A stretch of 64,000 bases of DNA, taken from CAVQND01 sp964653485. Lineage in GTDB: Bacteria > Verrucomicrobiota > Verrucomicrobiia > Limisphaerales > UBA8199. The first letter of the stretch is position 1. Every line of letters begins with the position of its first letter. The stretch covers positions 1 through 64,000 of the forward strand of contig CAZZFF010000005.1 in the NCBI GenBank assembly GCA_964653485.1, in the 5' to 3' direction. The notes beneath the pieces are model-generated. The model was not told where the DNA came from and made no database searches. It saw only the letters and a list, made by a program, of their open reading frames with translations. Below, piece after piece: positions 8,425 to 16,658 of the stretch. The position numbers and the translations under genes are program-made.

Positions 8425-11400
8425 ATGAAACCCTCGAAACTTCTTAACACGTCCCTGTTGCTGGCCCTGTCTTTATTCGTGAAGCCGGGCCCGGCTTGCG
8501 CCGCGGAATCCGATGCGGCGCGCAGCGAGCGCATGGCCTGGTTCCGCGAGGCCCGGTTCGGCCTGTTCATTCACTGGGGCGTCTATTCCGTGCCCGCCGG
8601 CGAGTGGAAGGGCAACACCAACTACGCCGAATGGTTCCTTGAGGAGACCAAGATGCCCGTCTCGCAGTATGAGAAGTTCGCGGACCAGTTCAATCCCGTG
8701 AAGTTTAACGCCGCCGATTGGGTGCGCATGGCCAAGGATGCGGGCATGAAGTACATCGTCATCACGTCCAAGCATCACGACGGGTTCGGCATGTTCCGGT
8801 CCGAGGGGACGGATTGGTGCATCAAGTCCACGCCATTTCAGCGCGACCCGCTCATGGAACTGGCCCAGGCGTGCAAGGACGCCGGCATCAAGCTGTGCTT
8901 TTATCATTCCATCATGGACTGGCACCATCCCGATTGGGGCACGCGCCGCGCCTGGAATGACAAGGCGACCGGGACCCCGGACATGGACCGCTACACGGCC
9001 TACATGAAAGGCCAACTCAAAGAACTCCTCACCCGCTATGGCCCCATCGGCATCCTCTGGTTCGACGGCGAATGGGAAAGCCCGTGGACCCATGAGCGCG
9101 GAGCGGACCTCTACGATTATGTCCGCGGCCTCCAGCCCAACATCATCGTCAACAACCGCGTCGGCAAGGCCCGCGCCGGCATGGCCGGCATGGACCAGGG
9201 GAAGGAGCGCATCGGCGACTATGGCACCCCGGAGCAGGAGATCCCCGCCACCGGCTTCGGCCCGGGCGTGGACTGGGAATCCTGCATGACGATGAACAAC
9301 CATTGGGGCTACAACAAGCACGACCAAAGCTGGAAATCGGCCACCACCCTCATCCGGAACCTGGTTGACTGCGCCAGCAAAGGCGGAAATTACCTCCTCA
9401 ACATCGGCCCCACCTCCGAGGGCTTGTTTCCAGACGCCTCCATCGAGCGCCTGGCTGAAATCGGCAAGTGGATGAAGGCCAATGGCGAGGCCATCTATGG
9501 CACCCAGGCCAGCCCCTTCGACAAGCTCTCCTGGGGCCGCTGCACGCAAAAGCAGATCAGTGACTCGACGACCCGCCTTTACCTCCACGTCTTCGATCTC
9601 CCCGCCGATTCCAAGCTCGTCCTGCCCGGCCTCGCCAACAAGCCGCTGAAGGCATACGTCCTGGACGGCGGCCTCGAAGTCCCGGCGGTGGCGGGTGAAA
9701 ACCAGGTCACCCTCTCCTTGCCCGCCATCACTCCCAACCCCCACGACACGGTCATCGCCCTGGACATCCAAGGCAAGCCCGAGGTCATCAAGCCGGACCC
9801 GTATTCCGACGAAACTCCCGCCCAGCGCGATGCGCGCATGCAATGGTGGCGCGAGGCCCGCTTCGGCATGTTCATTCACTGGGGCGTTTATTCGGTGCCC
9901 GCGGGCACCTACCATGGCACGCGCGTCCCGAGCATCGGCGAGTGGATTATGAACAACGCCAAGATCCCGGTCTCCGATTACCGTGCCTTTGCCAAGGAGT
10001 TCAACCCGGTGAAATACGACGCCGACCAATGGGTGCGCACCGCGAAGGAGGCCGGCATGAAATACATCGTCATCACCTCGAAGCACCATGACGGCTTTGC
10101 CATGTTCGATTCCAAGGCCAGCGATTGGAACATCGTCAAGGCCACTCCGTTTGGGCGCGACCCGCTCAAGGAATTGGCCGCGGCCTGCCGCAAGCACGGC
10201 CTCAAGCTCGGCTTCTACTACTCCCAGGCGCAGGACTGGAACAACCCCGGCGGCGCCGCCGCGGGCGGGCATTGGGACCCCGCCCAGAACGGTGACATGA
10301 CCGAGTACATCCGCAACGTCGCCGTGCCCCAGGTGCGCGAGATCCTCAGCAACTACGGCCCGATCTCCGTCCTTTGGTGGGACACCCCGGTCGACATGAC
10401 CCAGGAGCGCGCGCAAATGCTGCTGCCCTTGCTCCGCCTCCAGCCCGGCATCATCCACAACAACCGCCTGGGCGGGGGCTATCGCGGCGACACCGAGACC
10501 CCCGAGCAGTTTGTGCCCGCCACGGGCTACCCGGGCCGCGACTGGGAAACCTGCATGACCATGAACGACACCTGGGGCTTCAAGAGCTATGACAATAATT
10601 GGAAGAGCACCGAGTCTCTCGTTCGGAACCTCGTGGACATCGCCAGCAAGGGCGGCAATTATCTCCTGAACGTCGGTCCTACCTCCGAGGGCCTCATGCC
10701 CCCTCCGTCCGTCGAGCGCCTCCAGCAAATCGGCAAGTGGATGAGCGTCAATGGGGAGTCCATTTATGCCACCACCGCCAGCCCCTTCAAGCGGCTGGCC
10801 TGGGGCCGGTCCACCAAGAAGCTCACGCCTGATGGGGTCACGCTCTATATGCACGTCTTCACTTGGCCCGCCGACGGCAAACTGCTGGTCCCCGGCCTCA
10901 AAAACCGAACCGGCAAGCCGTATCTCCTGGCCGATGCGTCCAAAGAATCGCTCGCCGTCGAGAGCGGCCCGCAAGGGCTTGTCATCTCATTGCCCGCCGC
11001 GGCCCCCGACCCGATCTGCTCGACCGTGGTCCTCCCTGTGCTGGGCGCGCTCGACATCGCGCAAGCCCCCCTCGCGCAGGACTATGACGGCTCTTTGACC
11101 CTGCCCGCCGCCGAGGCCCGCCCGCACGGCCAGCAGATCAAGTACGAACCCGGCGAGGACCACGACAACATCGGGTTCTGGGTCGATTCCGACGAGTGGG
11201 TCGACTGGGAATTCCAAGTCACCAAGCCCGGCAAGTACCAGGTCAGCGCCGAAATCGCCGCGCCTCAGCCCGCCTCGTTCCAGGTCATCCTCGGCGACCA
11301 GAAGATCAAGGCTGCGGCCCCGGTCACGGGCGATTACACCCGCTTCCGGGGCGTCAGACTCGGCACCCTCGAATTGACCTCGACCGGCACGGCCACCCTG

Positions 11401-11472
11401 GCGGTCCGCGCCGTCAAGGAAGGCTGGCAGCCTATCAACCTCCGCTCGATCCGCCTGAAGCCGATCAAGTAA
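8425..11472 (+). CDS. Alpha-L-fucosidase with two tandem GH29 domains
   Basis: This 1015-residue secreted protein (signal peptide ending CAAES near residue 28) carries two complete GH29 modules. Domain 1 covers about 30-448 and domain 2 about 465-880. Each has the FIHWGVYSVPAG motif (H50; H485), SKHHDGF (116-121; 553-558) and the nucleophile motif, ILWFDGEWE with D214 and VLWWDTPVD with D653. Each ends with the GGNYLLN(I/V)GPTSEG loop. About 130 C-terminal residues form a probable beta-sandwich (YEPGEDHDNIGFW...), likely carbohydrate-binding. GH29 enzymes hydrolyse alpha-L-fucosides by a retaining mechanism. Both catalytic Asp residues are present, so both modules may be active with different linkage preferences. 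Confidence 0.92.
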   Translation: MKPSKLLNTSLLLALSLFVKPGPACAAESDAARSERMAWFREARFGLFIHWGVYSVPAGEWKGNTNYAEWFLEETKMPVSQYEKFADQFNPVKFNAADWVRMAKDAGMKYIVITSKHHDGFGMFRSEGTDWCIKSTPFQRDPLMELAQACKDAGIKLCFYHSIMDWHHPDWGTRRAWNDKATGTPDMDRYTAYMKGQLKELLTRYGPIGILWFDGEWESPWTHERGADLYDYVRGLQPNIIVNNRVGKARAGMAGMDQGKERIGDYGTPEQEIPATGFGPGVDWESCMTMNNHWGYNKHDQSWKSATTLIRNLVDCASKGGNYLLNIGPTSEGLFPDASIERLAEIGKWMKANGEAIYGTQASPFDKLSWGRCTQKQISDSTTRLYLHVFDLPADSKLVLPGLANKPLKAYVLDGGLEVPAVAGENQVTLSLPAITPNPHDTVIALDIQGKPEVIKPDPYSDETPAQRDARMQWWREARFGMFIHWGVYSVPAGTYHGTRVPSIGEWIMNNAKIPVSDYRAFAKEFNPVKYDADQWVRTAKEAGMKYIVITSKHHDGFAMFDSKASDWNIVKATPFGRDPLKELAAACRKHGLKLGFYYSQAQDWNNPGGAAAGGHWDPAQNGDMTEYIRNVAVPQVREILSNYGPISVLWWDTPVDMTQERAQMLLPLLRLQPGIIHNNRLGGGYRGDTETPEQFVPATGYPGRDWETCMTMNDTWGFKSYDNNWKSTESLVRNLVDIASKGGNYLLNVGPTSEGLMPPPSVERLQQIGKWMSVNGESIYATTASPFKRLAWGRSTKKLTPDGVTLYMHVFTWPADGKLLVPGLKNRTGKPYLLADASKESLAVESGPQGLVISLPAAAPDPICSTVVLPVLGALDIAQAPLAQDYDGSLTLPAAEARPHGQQIKYEPGEDHDNIGFWVDSDEWVDWEFQVTKPGKYQVSAEIAAPQPASFQVILGDQKIKAAAPVTGDYTRFRGVRLGTLELTSTGTATLAVRAVKEGWQPINLRSIRLKPIK

Positions 11473-11473
11473 C

Positions 11474-12562
11474 TCAAAATCGGGCCGGCAGCCGGAGACA
11501 CCGATCTAGGCGGTTGCCGGCCGTCTCGTCGCCCGGCCAAAACGCTGTGCCGCTTCCGGAGGGTGTCCTGGCCGGGGCCGGGAGCGGCTCGGCAAAGGTC
11601 CCCTGGCACAGCCGCAGTTCGTAGGTCCGGGTGGCCGTCAGGCGCTTGACCTGGGCGGCCATGCATCGGCAAGTCACGGTGCTCACCGACCGCTTGCCCG
11701 CCCGCAGGTACACCATAGGCCCCATCGCCACCGGAGCCTCATCGAGGACCCGCCCCACGATGACCGCGGGCGTTTCATTGACGCTCCGTTCCGCGGCGTA
11801 GCGTCGCCCGGGCAGCGGTTTGCCGTATTCTGCCAACGCCCCGGATTCCACTTCCTGCGACACAAAAATCAACTCGGCGCCGCCGTCCTCGGCCAGCACC
11901 TCCCAGACCGCGGGTTTGCCGGCCGCGTCGAGCGTGATGCGGATTCCCTGCAACGGCAGACCCCTTCCCGGCTCGCCGTGTTCCAGCGAATAGCACCAAA
12001 GGTAGGTCAGCCGCGTGTGCGGTTTGCCGTTGAGTTGCGTCGCGTCCAGAATGGCGTACACGGCCGGCCGCGCCAGGTCCAGGGTCCTCATGCCATTGGT
12101 GAGGCTCAGAGCGCCGAATTGATCGCGGCCAAGGGACCCCGCGCCGGCGCCCTCCTTGACCTCCTGGATAACCAGGGGCGCAAGCTGAGAGGTCAGGTCT
12201 GAGCCGCCCCCTTCGGCCGGCTTGTAAAACACCGCCGCCGCAAATGAGTTGGTTGCCCGCCCATAGACTTCCGCATAGAGCGGGGCCGCGGCCCCGGCCG
12301 GACTCGGGACGCGGAGCAAAGCGCATGAGAGCAGGAAGAAAGGAAAAATCCGAAATCCGAAATCCGAAATCCGAAGGAAATCCGAAAACCGAAACCCGAC
12401 AGCCGGTTGTGGAATTACGGATTGGCCGCAAAGAGCGCAAAGATCACAGAGAATTGCCGAAGGCATTCGGATTTCGGTTTTCGGATTTCCTTCGGATTTC
12501 GGATTTCGGATTTCGGATTTCGTCCTGCCTCCCACCTTCGCCCTTCGGACTTCCAACCTCAT
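11474..12562 (-). CDS. Secreted hypothetical protein whose 5' end overlaps a repeat
   Basis: The convincing part of this frame (below about 12340) begins with a signal-like segment (FPFFLLSCALLRVPSPAGAAA), followed by about 280 residues with typical codon use (APLYAEVYGRATNSFAAAVF...). It contains several Cys near the C-terminus (TVTCRCMAA, LRLCQG). I do not recognise a family. Upstream, the frame stays open through heptamer element B and would encode repeat-derived sequence (SEIRNPKSEG...). The nearest ATG in frame is at 12562, beyond the element; TTG at 12319 would lose half the signal peptide. The stop lies 1 base from the end of the convergent fucosidase gene. The true start is unresolved. 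Confidence 0.55.
   Translation of the reverse strand: MRLEVRRAKVGGRTKSEIRNPKSEGNPKTEIRMPSAILCDLCALCGQSVIPQPAVGFRFSDFLRISDFGFRIFPFFLLSCALLRVPSPAGAAAPLYAEVYGRATNSFAAAVFYKPAEGGGSDLTSQLAPLVIQEVKEGAGAGSLGRDQFGALSLTNGMRTLDLARPAVYAILDATQLNGKPHTRLTYLWCYSLEHGEPGRGLPLQGIRITLDAAGKPAVWEVLAEDGGAELIFVSQEVESGALAEYGKPLPGRRYAAERSVNETPAVIVGRVLDEAPVAMGPMVYLRAGKRSVSTVTCRCMAAQVKRLTATRTYELRLCQGTFAEPLPAPARTPSGSGTAFWPGDETAGNRLDRCLRLPARF
12346..12532. repeat. CGGATTT heptamer element, copy B
   Basis: The left arm is AAATCCGAAATCCGAAATCC-type heptamers, the 64-base core is at 12396-12459 (ccgacagccggttgtgg...gaattgccg), and the right arm is AGGCATTCGG followed by CGGATTT units up to 12532. Core and flanks match copy A at 4281-4474. 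It lies within the open 5' extension of the secreted hypothetical gene and may have supplied or displaced that gene's start. Confidence 0.85.
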
Positions 12563-13578
12563 ACGCTCCCCATGCGCTTCACATACCCATTGCTTCGAAA
12601 CCATTCGACCGCTTCAGCCAGGGCCGCTTTGGGCGGGGTTTGTGGCAGCCCGAGCTCGCGGATGGCCTTGGCCGGGTTGAAGAACATCGTGTGCCGGGCC
12701 ATCCGCACGCCGGCCAGCGGCGCCCGGGGCGGTTTGCCGGTGAGGCTTGAGATGGTCTCGCTCACGTAGGCCGCCCCCAGGGCCACGAAATAAGGGATGC
12801 GATGTTTTGGGGCCGGCACCCCGGACACTTCCTCAAGCACCGCAAAGGTCTTTTTGAGAGGCCAGTTGCCTTGGGCGTTCCCGAGGATGTAGCGCTCGCC
12901 GACGCGCCCTTTTTCCGCGGCCAGAATATGCCCTATGGCTACGTCGCGCACATGCACCCAGTTCAGCCCGGTCTCCAGGTAGGCCGGCATTTTGCGATTG
13001 AGAAAATCCACGATGATTTGTCCCGTCGGCGTCGGCTTGACATCGCGCGGACCGACGGGAGTGCTTGGGTTGACGATAATGACGCGCAGCCCCTGGCGCG
13101 CAAGTCGCAGGGCCTCCTGTTCAGCCTGCCATTTCGAGAGCTTGTAGTGATTGCACATCTGCCCTTCCAAAAGGGGCGTCGTCTCATCGGAAGGAACCGC
13201 CTCCCCGCCGCCGTGGCCGGGCAGCCCGATGCAGCCGACGGTGCTCGTATAGACGATGGCGGCGCAGCCCGCGTCCCCCGCCGCCTCGAGCACGTTGCGC
13301 GTCCCTTCCACATTCGCGGCGTACATGGGCCGGTAATCCCGCAGCCAAAGGTGATAGCTGGCCGCCACGTGAAAGCACCAGTCGCAGCCCTTCATCGCGG
13401 CCCTCAGCCGTGCCGCGTCCCCCAGGTCGCCCTCAACCCGCTCGAACGCCGCTCCTTCCAGCCCGCGCGCGTTGCTCCCGGGTCGCAGGAGCGCCTTGAC
13501 TCGATGGCCCCGGGCCGCCAACTCATGCACCAGATTGGCCCCGACAAACCCCGACGCTCCTGTGACGAAGCAATTCAT
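12559..13578 (-). CDS. HpnA-like NAD-dependent sugar epimerase/dehydratase
   Basis: This 339-residue extended SDR protein starts MNCFVTGASGFVGANLV (Rossmann TGxxGxxG). It has VEGDLGD, HVAASYHLW, the NVEGTRNVLEAA helix, and the catalytic YxxxK in NHYKLSKWQAEQE, then IIVNPSTPVGPRD. This series matches hopanoid-associated sugar epimerases (HpnA) and related dihydroflavonol-reductase-like proteins. The exact substrate is unknown, and no other hopanoid gene is visible, so the symbol is withheld. Its ATG overlaps the RecJ stop (ATGA), so it is translationally coupled to recJ. Confidence 0.85.
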   Translation of the reverse strand: MNCFVTGASGFVGANLVHELAARGHRVKALLRPGSNARGLEGAAFERVEGDLGDAARLRAAMKGCDWCFHVAASYHLWLRDYRPMYAANVEGTRNVLEAAGDAGCAAIVYTSTVGCIGLPGHGGGEAVPSDETTPLLEGQMCNHYKLSKWQAEQEALRLARQGLRVIIVNPSTPVGPRDVKPTPTGQIIVDFLNRKMPAYLETGLNWVHVRDVAIGHILAAEKGRVGERYILGNAQGNWPLKKTFAVLEEVSGVPAPKHRIPYFVALGAAYVSETISSLTGKPPRAPLAGVRMARHTMFFNPAKAIRELGLPQTPPKAALAEAVEWFRSNGYVKRMGSV

Positions 13579-15350
13579 GAGACTTGGTTGGCCGGCCGCC
13601 AGTCCAGCACCTTCAACTGGAGTTGGCGGCGGCCCTTGTATTGGTTGATTTGGGGGCTGAAGGCCAGGTCGAAATGGGGGTCGGGGAGGGCCTCGTCGCC
13701 CGCGCCCCACCATACCGCCTCATGAGTCGTCAGGCCGTCCGTCACCCACAGTTTGAGGTGCTGCTTCTCGGCGCCCATCCGCTGCGGAGCACACTTGAGC
13801 GTGAGGTTATGGGCGGAGAATTGCACGGGCGGATTGCCATGGCCGTTGGGTTTGAGGAGGGCGAATTCCGCCAATGAATCCGGGGTGATTTGATCGAGGC
13901 CCACCCGGGCATCCAGGCGCAAGGCCGGCTTCAAATCCTCGGGCTTGAGCGTTTGGCGGGCCAGTTCATTGAGGCGGACGCGGAGCTTGTCCAGGTTTTC
14001 AGGCCGCAGGGAGAGACCGGCGGCGGAGGCGTGCCCGCCATGGCGCACCAGGAGCCCGGCGCAGTCGCGCAGCGCGCCGGCCATGTCGAAACCGGGGATG
14101 CTCCGGCCAGAGCCGCGCCATTCCACGCCATCGCCCCCGACGATGATCGCGGGCCGGTGGAACTGCTGGAGCACCCTTGAAGCCACGATGCCGACAACGC
14201 CGATATGCCAGCCGGAGCGGCCCTCGACGATCACGAAATCCGCATCGGCGTTGAACCTGGCGCCAATGGCGGCGAGGGCCTCCTCGGAAATGCGGTGCTC
14301 GATCCTCTGGCGCTCGGCGTTGCAGGCGTCCAGGTCTCGAGCCAGCGGGAGGGCCTCGGTCAGGTCGCGCGCCAGGAGGAGGCGCAGGGCTTGTTCGGCG
14401 GTCTCCAACCGGCCGGCGGCGTTGAGCCGTGGCGCGAGTTGGAAGCCGACTTCGTAGGCGCCCAGGGGAGCGGGGGTTTGGGCAACCTGTTTCAAGGCGA
14501 CGAGGCCCGGGCGCTGCGTCGCGTTGAGGCGGTCCAGGCCGGCCGAAACCAGGATGCGGTTTTCCCCCGCCAGGGGGACGATGTCTGCTATCGTGCCGAG
14601 GGCAACCAGGTCCAGGAGCGGGCGCAGGTCGAAGTTGGCGGCCCCCGGCAGGCCGGATTCGCGGCCGCGCTTTACCAGGGCGTGAGCGAGCTTGAAGGCC
14701 AGGCCGACGGAGCACAGTTCGGTGAAATCCGAGCGGCCCTCCGGCGGGAAGGGCGGGGGAGCGTCGGCGCGTCGAAGCGGCGGAGCGGGGGAGCGGAGGC
14801 GAGGATTGACCAGGGCCACTGCGGCAGGGGCCGGCGAGGTGGCTTGGTGGTGGTCGAGCACGATGACATCGACCCCGCGTTGCGCCAGCCAGGCGATGGG
14901 TTCGACCGCCGTCGAGCCGCAATCCAAGGCGAGCAGCAGCGAGGCGGGAAATCTTCGCAGGCAGTTTTCGAGACCCTCCCGGCTCAAGCCATAGCCTTCA
15001 TCCAGGCGGCGTGGGAGATAAGCATTGACGCTCCAGCCCAAGGGCCGCAGCACCTCGATGAGCAGGGCCGTGGAAGTGACGCCGTCCACGTCGTAATCGC
15101 CGAAAATCACCAGCGGCTCGCGCCGCTCGCGTCCCTCGAACAAGCGGTTCACGGCCACCGCCATGTCCGGCAAGGCAAAAGGGTCCGCGAGTTCCTTGAG
15201 CCGGGGCTGCAGGAACGAACGCGCCGCCGCCTGTTCACCCAGCCCCCGGTTCAAGAGGCATTGCGCCAGCAAAGGCGAGACCTTGATCTTCCTGGCCAAC
15301 TCGCCGGCAAACTCCGGCTGGGCGGGCGGAAAGGACCAATGAAATCTCAT
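13575..15350 (-). CDS. recJ: Single-stranded-DNA-specific exonuclease RecJ
   Basis: This 591-residue protein matches RecJ length. It has the DHH-family motifs GDYDVDG (residues 84-90), ALDCGS and VLDHHQ (D166-H167-H168), then the DHHA1 region with GRSGWHIGVVGIVASR and the GGHASAAGLSL motif, and a C-terminal OB-like segment. RecJ degrades ssDNA 5' to 3' in recombination and mismatch/base-excision repair. The frame is open upstream through heptamer element C, but homology begins at MRFHWSFPP, so the ATG at 15350 was chosen. It is coupled to the downstream epimerase gene by a 4-base overlap. Confidence 0.95.
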   Translation of the reverse strand: MRFHWSFPPAQPEFAGELARKIKVSPLLAQCLLNRGLGEQAAARSFLQPRLKELADPFALPDMAVAVNRLFEGRERREPLVIFGDYDVDGVTSTALLIEVLRPLGWSVNAYLPRRLDEGYGLSREGLENCLRRFPASLLLALDCGSTAVEPIAWLAQRGVDVIVLDHHQATSPAPAAVALVNPRLRSPAPPLRRADAPPPFPPEGRSDFTELCSVGLAFKLAHALVKRGRESGLPGAANFDLRPLLDLVALGTIADIVPLAGENRILVSAGLDRLNATQRPGLVALKQVAQTPAPLGAYEVGFQLAPRLNAAGRLETAEQALRLLLARDLTEALPLARDLDACNAERQRIEHRISEEALAAIGARFNADADFVIVEGRSGWHIGVVGIVASRVLQQFHRPAIIVGGDGVEWRGSGRSIPGFDMAGALRDCAGLLVRHGGHASAAGLSLRPENLDKLRVRLNELARQTLKPEDLKPALRLDARVGLDQITPDSLAEFALLKPNGHGNPPVQFSAHNLTLKCAPQRMGAEKQHLKLWVTDGLTTHEAVWWGAGDEALPDPHFDLAFSPQINQYKGRRQLQLKVLDWRPANQVS

Positions 15351-15480
15351 GTTGAACACCACAATACTCTTGCCTCGGAGGCGCCCGTGTTTCAATAGCA
15401 ATTGTGCGCCGCGCGCCGCCCGCCGAAGACTGGAGGAAATCCGATAGCCCTGGGCCATCAGTTCCGCACTCGATACCGGC

Positions 15481-15540
15481 ATTTCGGATTTCGGATTTCG
15501 GATTTCCTTCGGATTTCGGATTTCGGGCCTTCGGATTTCC
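15481..15540. repeat. CGGATTT heptamer array, copy C (no core)
   Basis: About eight heptamer-phased units of ATTTCGG lie between recJ and terC, interrupted by CCTTCGG. Only right-arm sequence is present; the 64-base core of copies A and B is missing. It lies 130 bases upstream of the recJ start in the probable leader region. Confidence 0.8.
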
Positions 15541-15585
15541 GCACAATGCCCTTCCGGTGCCGTACCGCGTGCCAACGGGCGTCGA

Positions 15586-16548
15586 CTACCGGCGCCGTTT
15601 TCCATCGCGGCGGGCCGCGAGAATGGAGAGCAACATCGAGAGGAGGATGATGCCGGCGATCACGATCAGCGAGGTGGAGATGGGGATTTCGATTTGGATG
15701 CCGCGAGGGGGCAGGCCGTGAGGATCGAGAAGCATCTTGGTCCCGATGAAGACCAGGACGACGGAAAGACCGGACTTGAGGTATTTGAAATGACCGATGG
15801 CGCCGGCGAGCACAAAATAGAGAGACCGCAGGCCGAGGATGGCGAAGACGTTCGAGGTGAAGACGATGAACGGTTTGGTGGTGACGGCGAAGACGGCGGG
15901 AACGGAATCCACGGCGAAGAGGATGTCGGTGGTTTCAATCATCACCAGGACCAGGGCCAGGGGTGTCAGGGCGAGGTTGCCATTCCAGCGGGTCACGAAT
16001 CTCTGCCCCTCCAGCCCGGGCGTCACGGGATAGAGTCGTCGCACGAAGAGGACCACGCGGTTCTTGCCGGGATCGACCTTGGCTGCGCCGAACATCATTT
16101 TAATGCCGGTGAACAACACGAACGCCCCCAGCAGGTAAAGCACCCAGTGGAGCAGGGCGATCAGAGCGACCCCCAAAGCGATCATGAGGCCCCGCATCAC
16201 CAGCGCGCCCAGGATGCCCCAAAACAGCACCCGGTGCTGAAGAGCCCTGGGCACACCGAACCAGGCGAAGATGAGGCCGATGACCAGGACGTTATCCATC
16301 GAGAGGGAGAATTCGATGAGATAGCCGGTGAAGAATTCCAGCGATTCCCTCTTGCCGCGCATCGGCTCCAGGGCCAGCCCAAAGAGAACGGCCAAACCGA
16401 CCCACAGGATGGTCCACGCCAAGGCCTCCCGCACACTTACCGCATGGGCGCGCCGATGAAACACGCCCAGGTCCAAGGCCAGAAACACGACCACACAAGC
16501 GACAAACCCCGCCCAATGCCACCAGGCAATGTCAACCACCGCAAGCAT
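15586..16548 (-). CDS. TerC family integral membrane protein
   Basis: This protein of about 320 residues has some eight hydrophobic helices and the TerC hallmarks: LEFFTGYLIEFSLSMDNVLV with the conserved acidic pair, the second half repeat MIETTDILFAVDSVPAVFAV, and a final SLYFVLAGAIGHF...LKSGLSVVLVFIGTKM. TerC/Alx proteins are implicated in metal (Mn2+) export and in metallation of secreted proteins. ATG at 16548 is preferred to the TTG at 16566. It lies upstream of recJ on the same strand. Confidence 0.9.
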   Translation of the reverse strand: MLAVVDIAWWHWAGFVACVVVFLALDLGVFHRRAHAVSVREALAWTILWVGLAVLFGLALEPMRGKRESLEFFTGYLIEFSLSMDNVLVIGLIFAWFGVPRALQHRVLFWGILGALVMRGLMIALGVALIALLHWVLYLLGAFVLFTGIKMMFGAAKVDPGKNRVVLFVRRLYPVTPGLEGQRFVTRWNGNLALTPLALVLVMIETTDILFAVDSVPAVFAVTTKPFIVFTSNVFAILGLRSLYFVLAGAIGHFKYLKSGLSVVLVFIGTKMLLDPHGLPPRGIQIEIPISTSLIVIAGIILLSMLLSILAARRDGKRRR

Positions 16549-16597
16549 AGACAGTCCACAGGCCAAGCCGCCGGTTTCTCATCAGGCGCCAATTTGC

Positions 16598-16637
16598 ACC
16601 CGGCTGAAGCCGCGGCGTTATGAGACGTCTCGGCGGG
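16598..16637. repeat. REP-like palindromic repeat, copy 1
   Basis: In the 92-base gap between secDF and terC lies ACCCGGCTGAAGCCGCGG followed by CGTTATGAGACGTCTCGGCGGG. It contains two short stems, CGGCT/AGCCG around GA, and the perfect palindrome GAGACGTCTC. The same sequence, with few changes and a 2-base insertion, recurs at 52360-52400. Two adjacent hairpins are the usual shape of REP elements. Confidence 0.7.
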
Positions 16638-16658
16638 AACACGACACCGCGAACCAAC

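Noticed and set aside
8473..10974. 833-codon minus-strand frame opposite the fucosidase gene
   Set aside because: A shadow of the GH29 coding sequence. It repeats itself only because the two GH29 domains do.
15481..15540. Possible CRISPR-like array
   Set aside because: The unit is a contiguous 7-mer without spacers and there are no cas genes.
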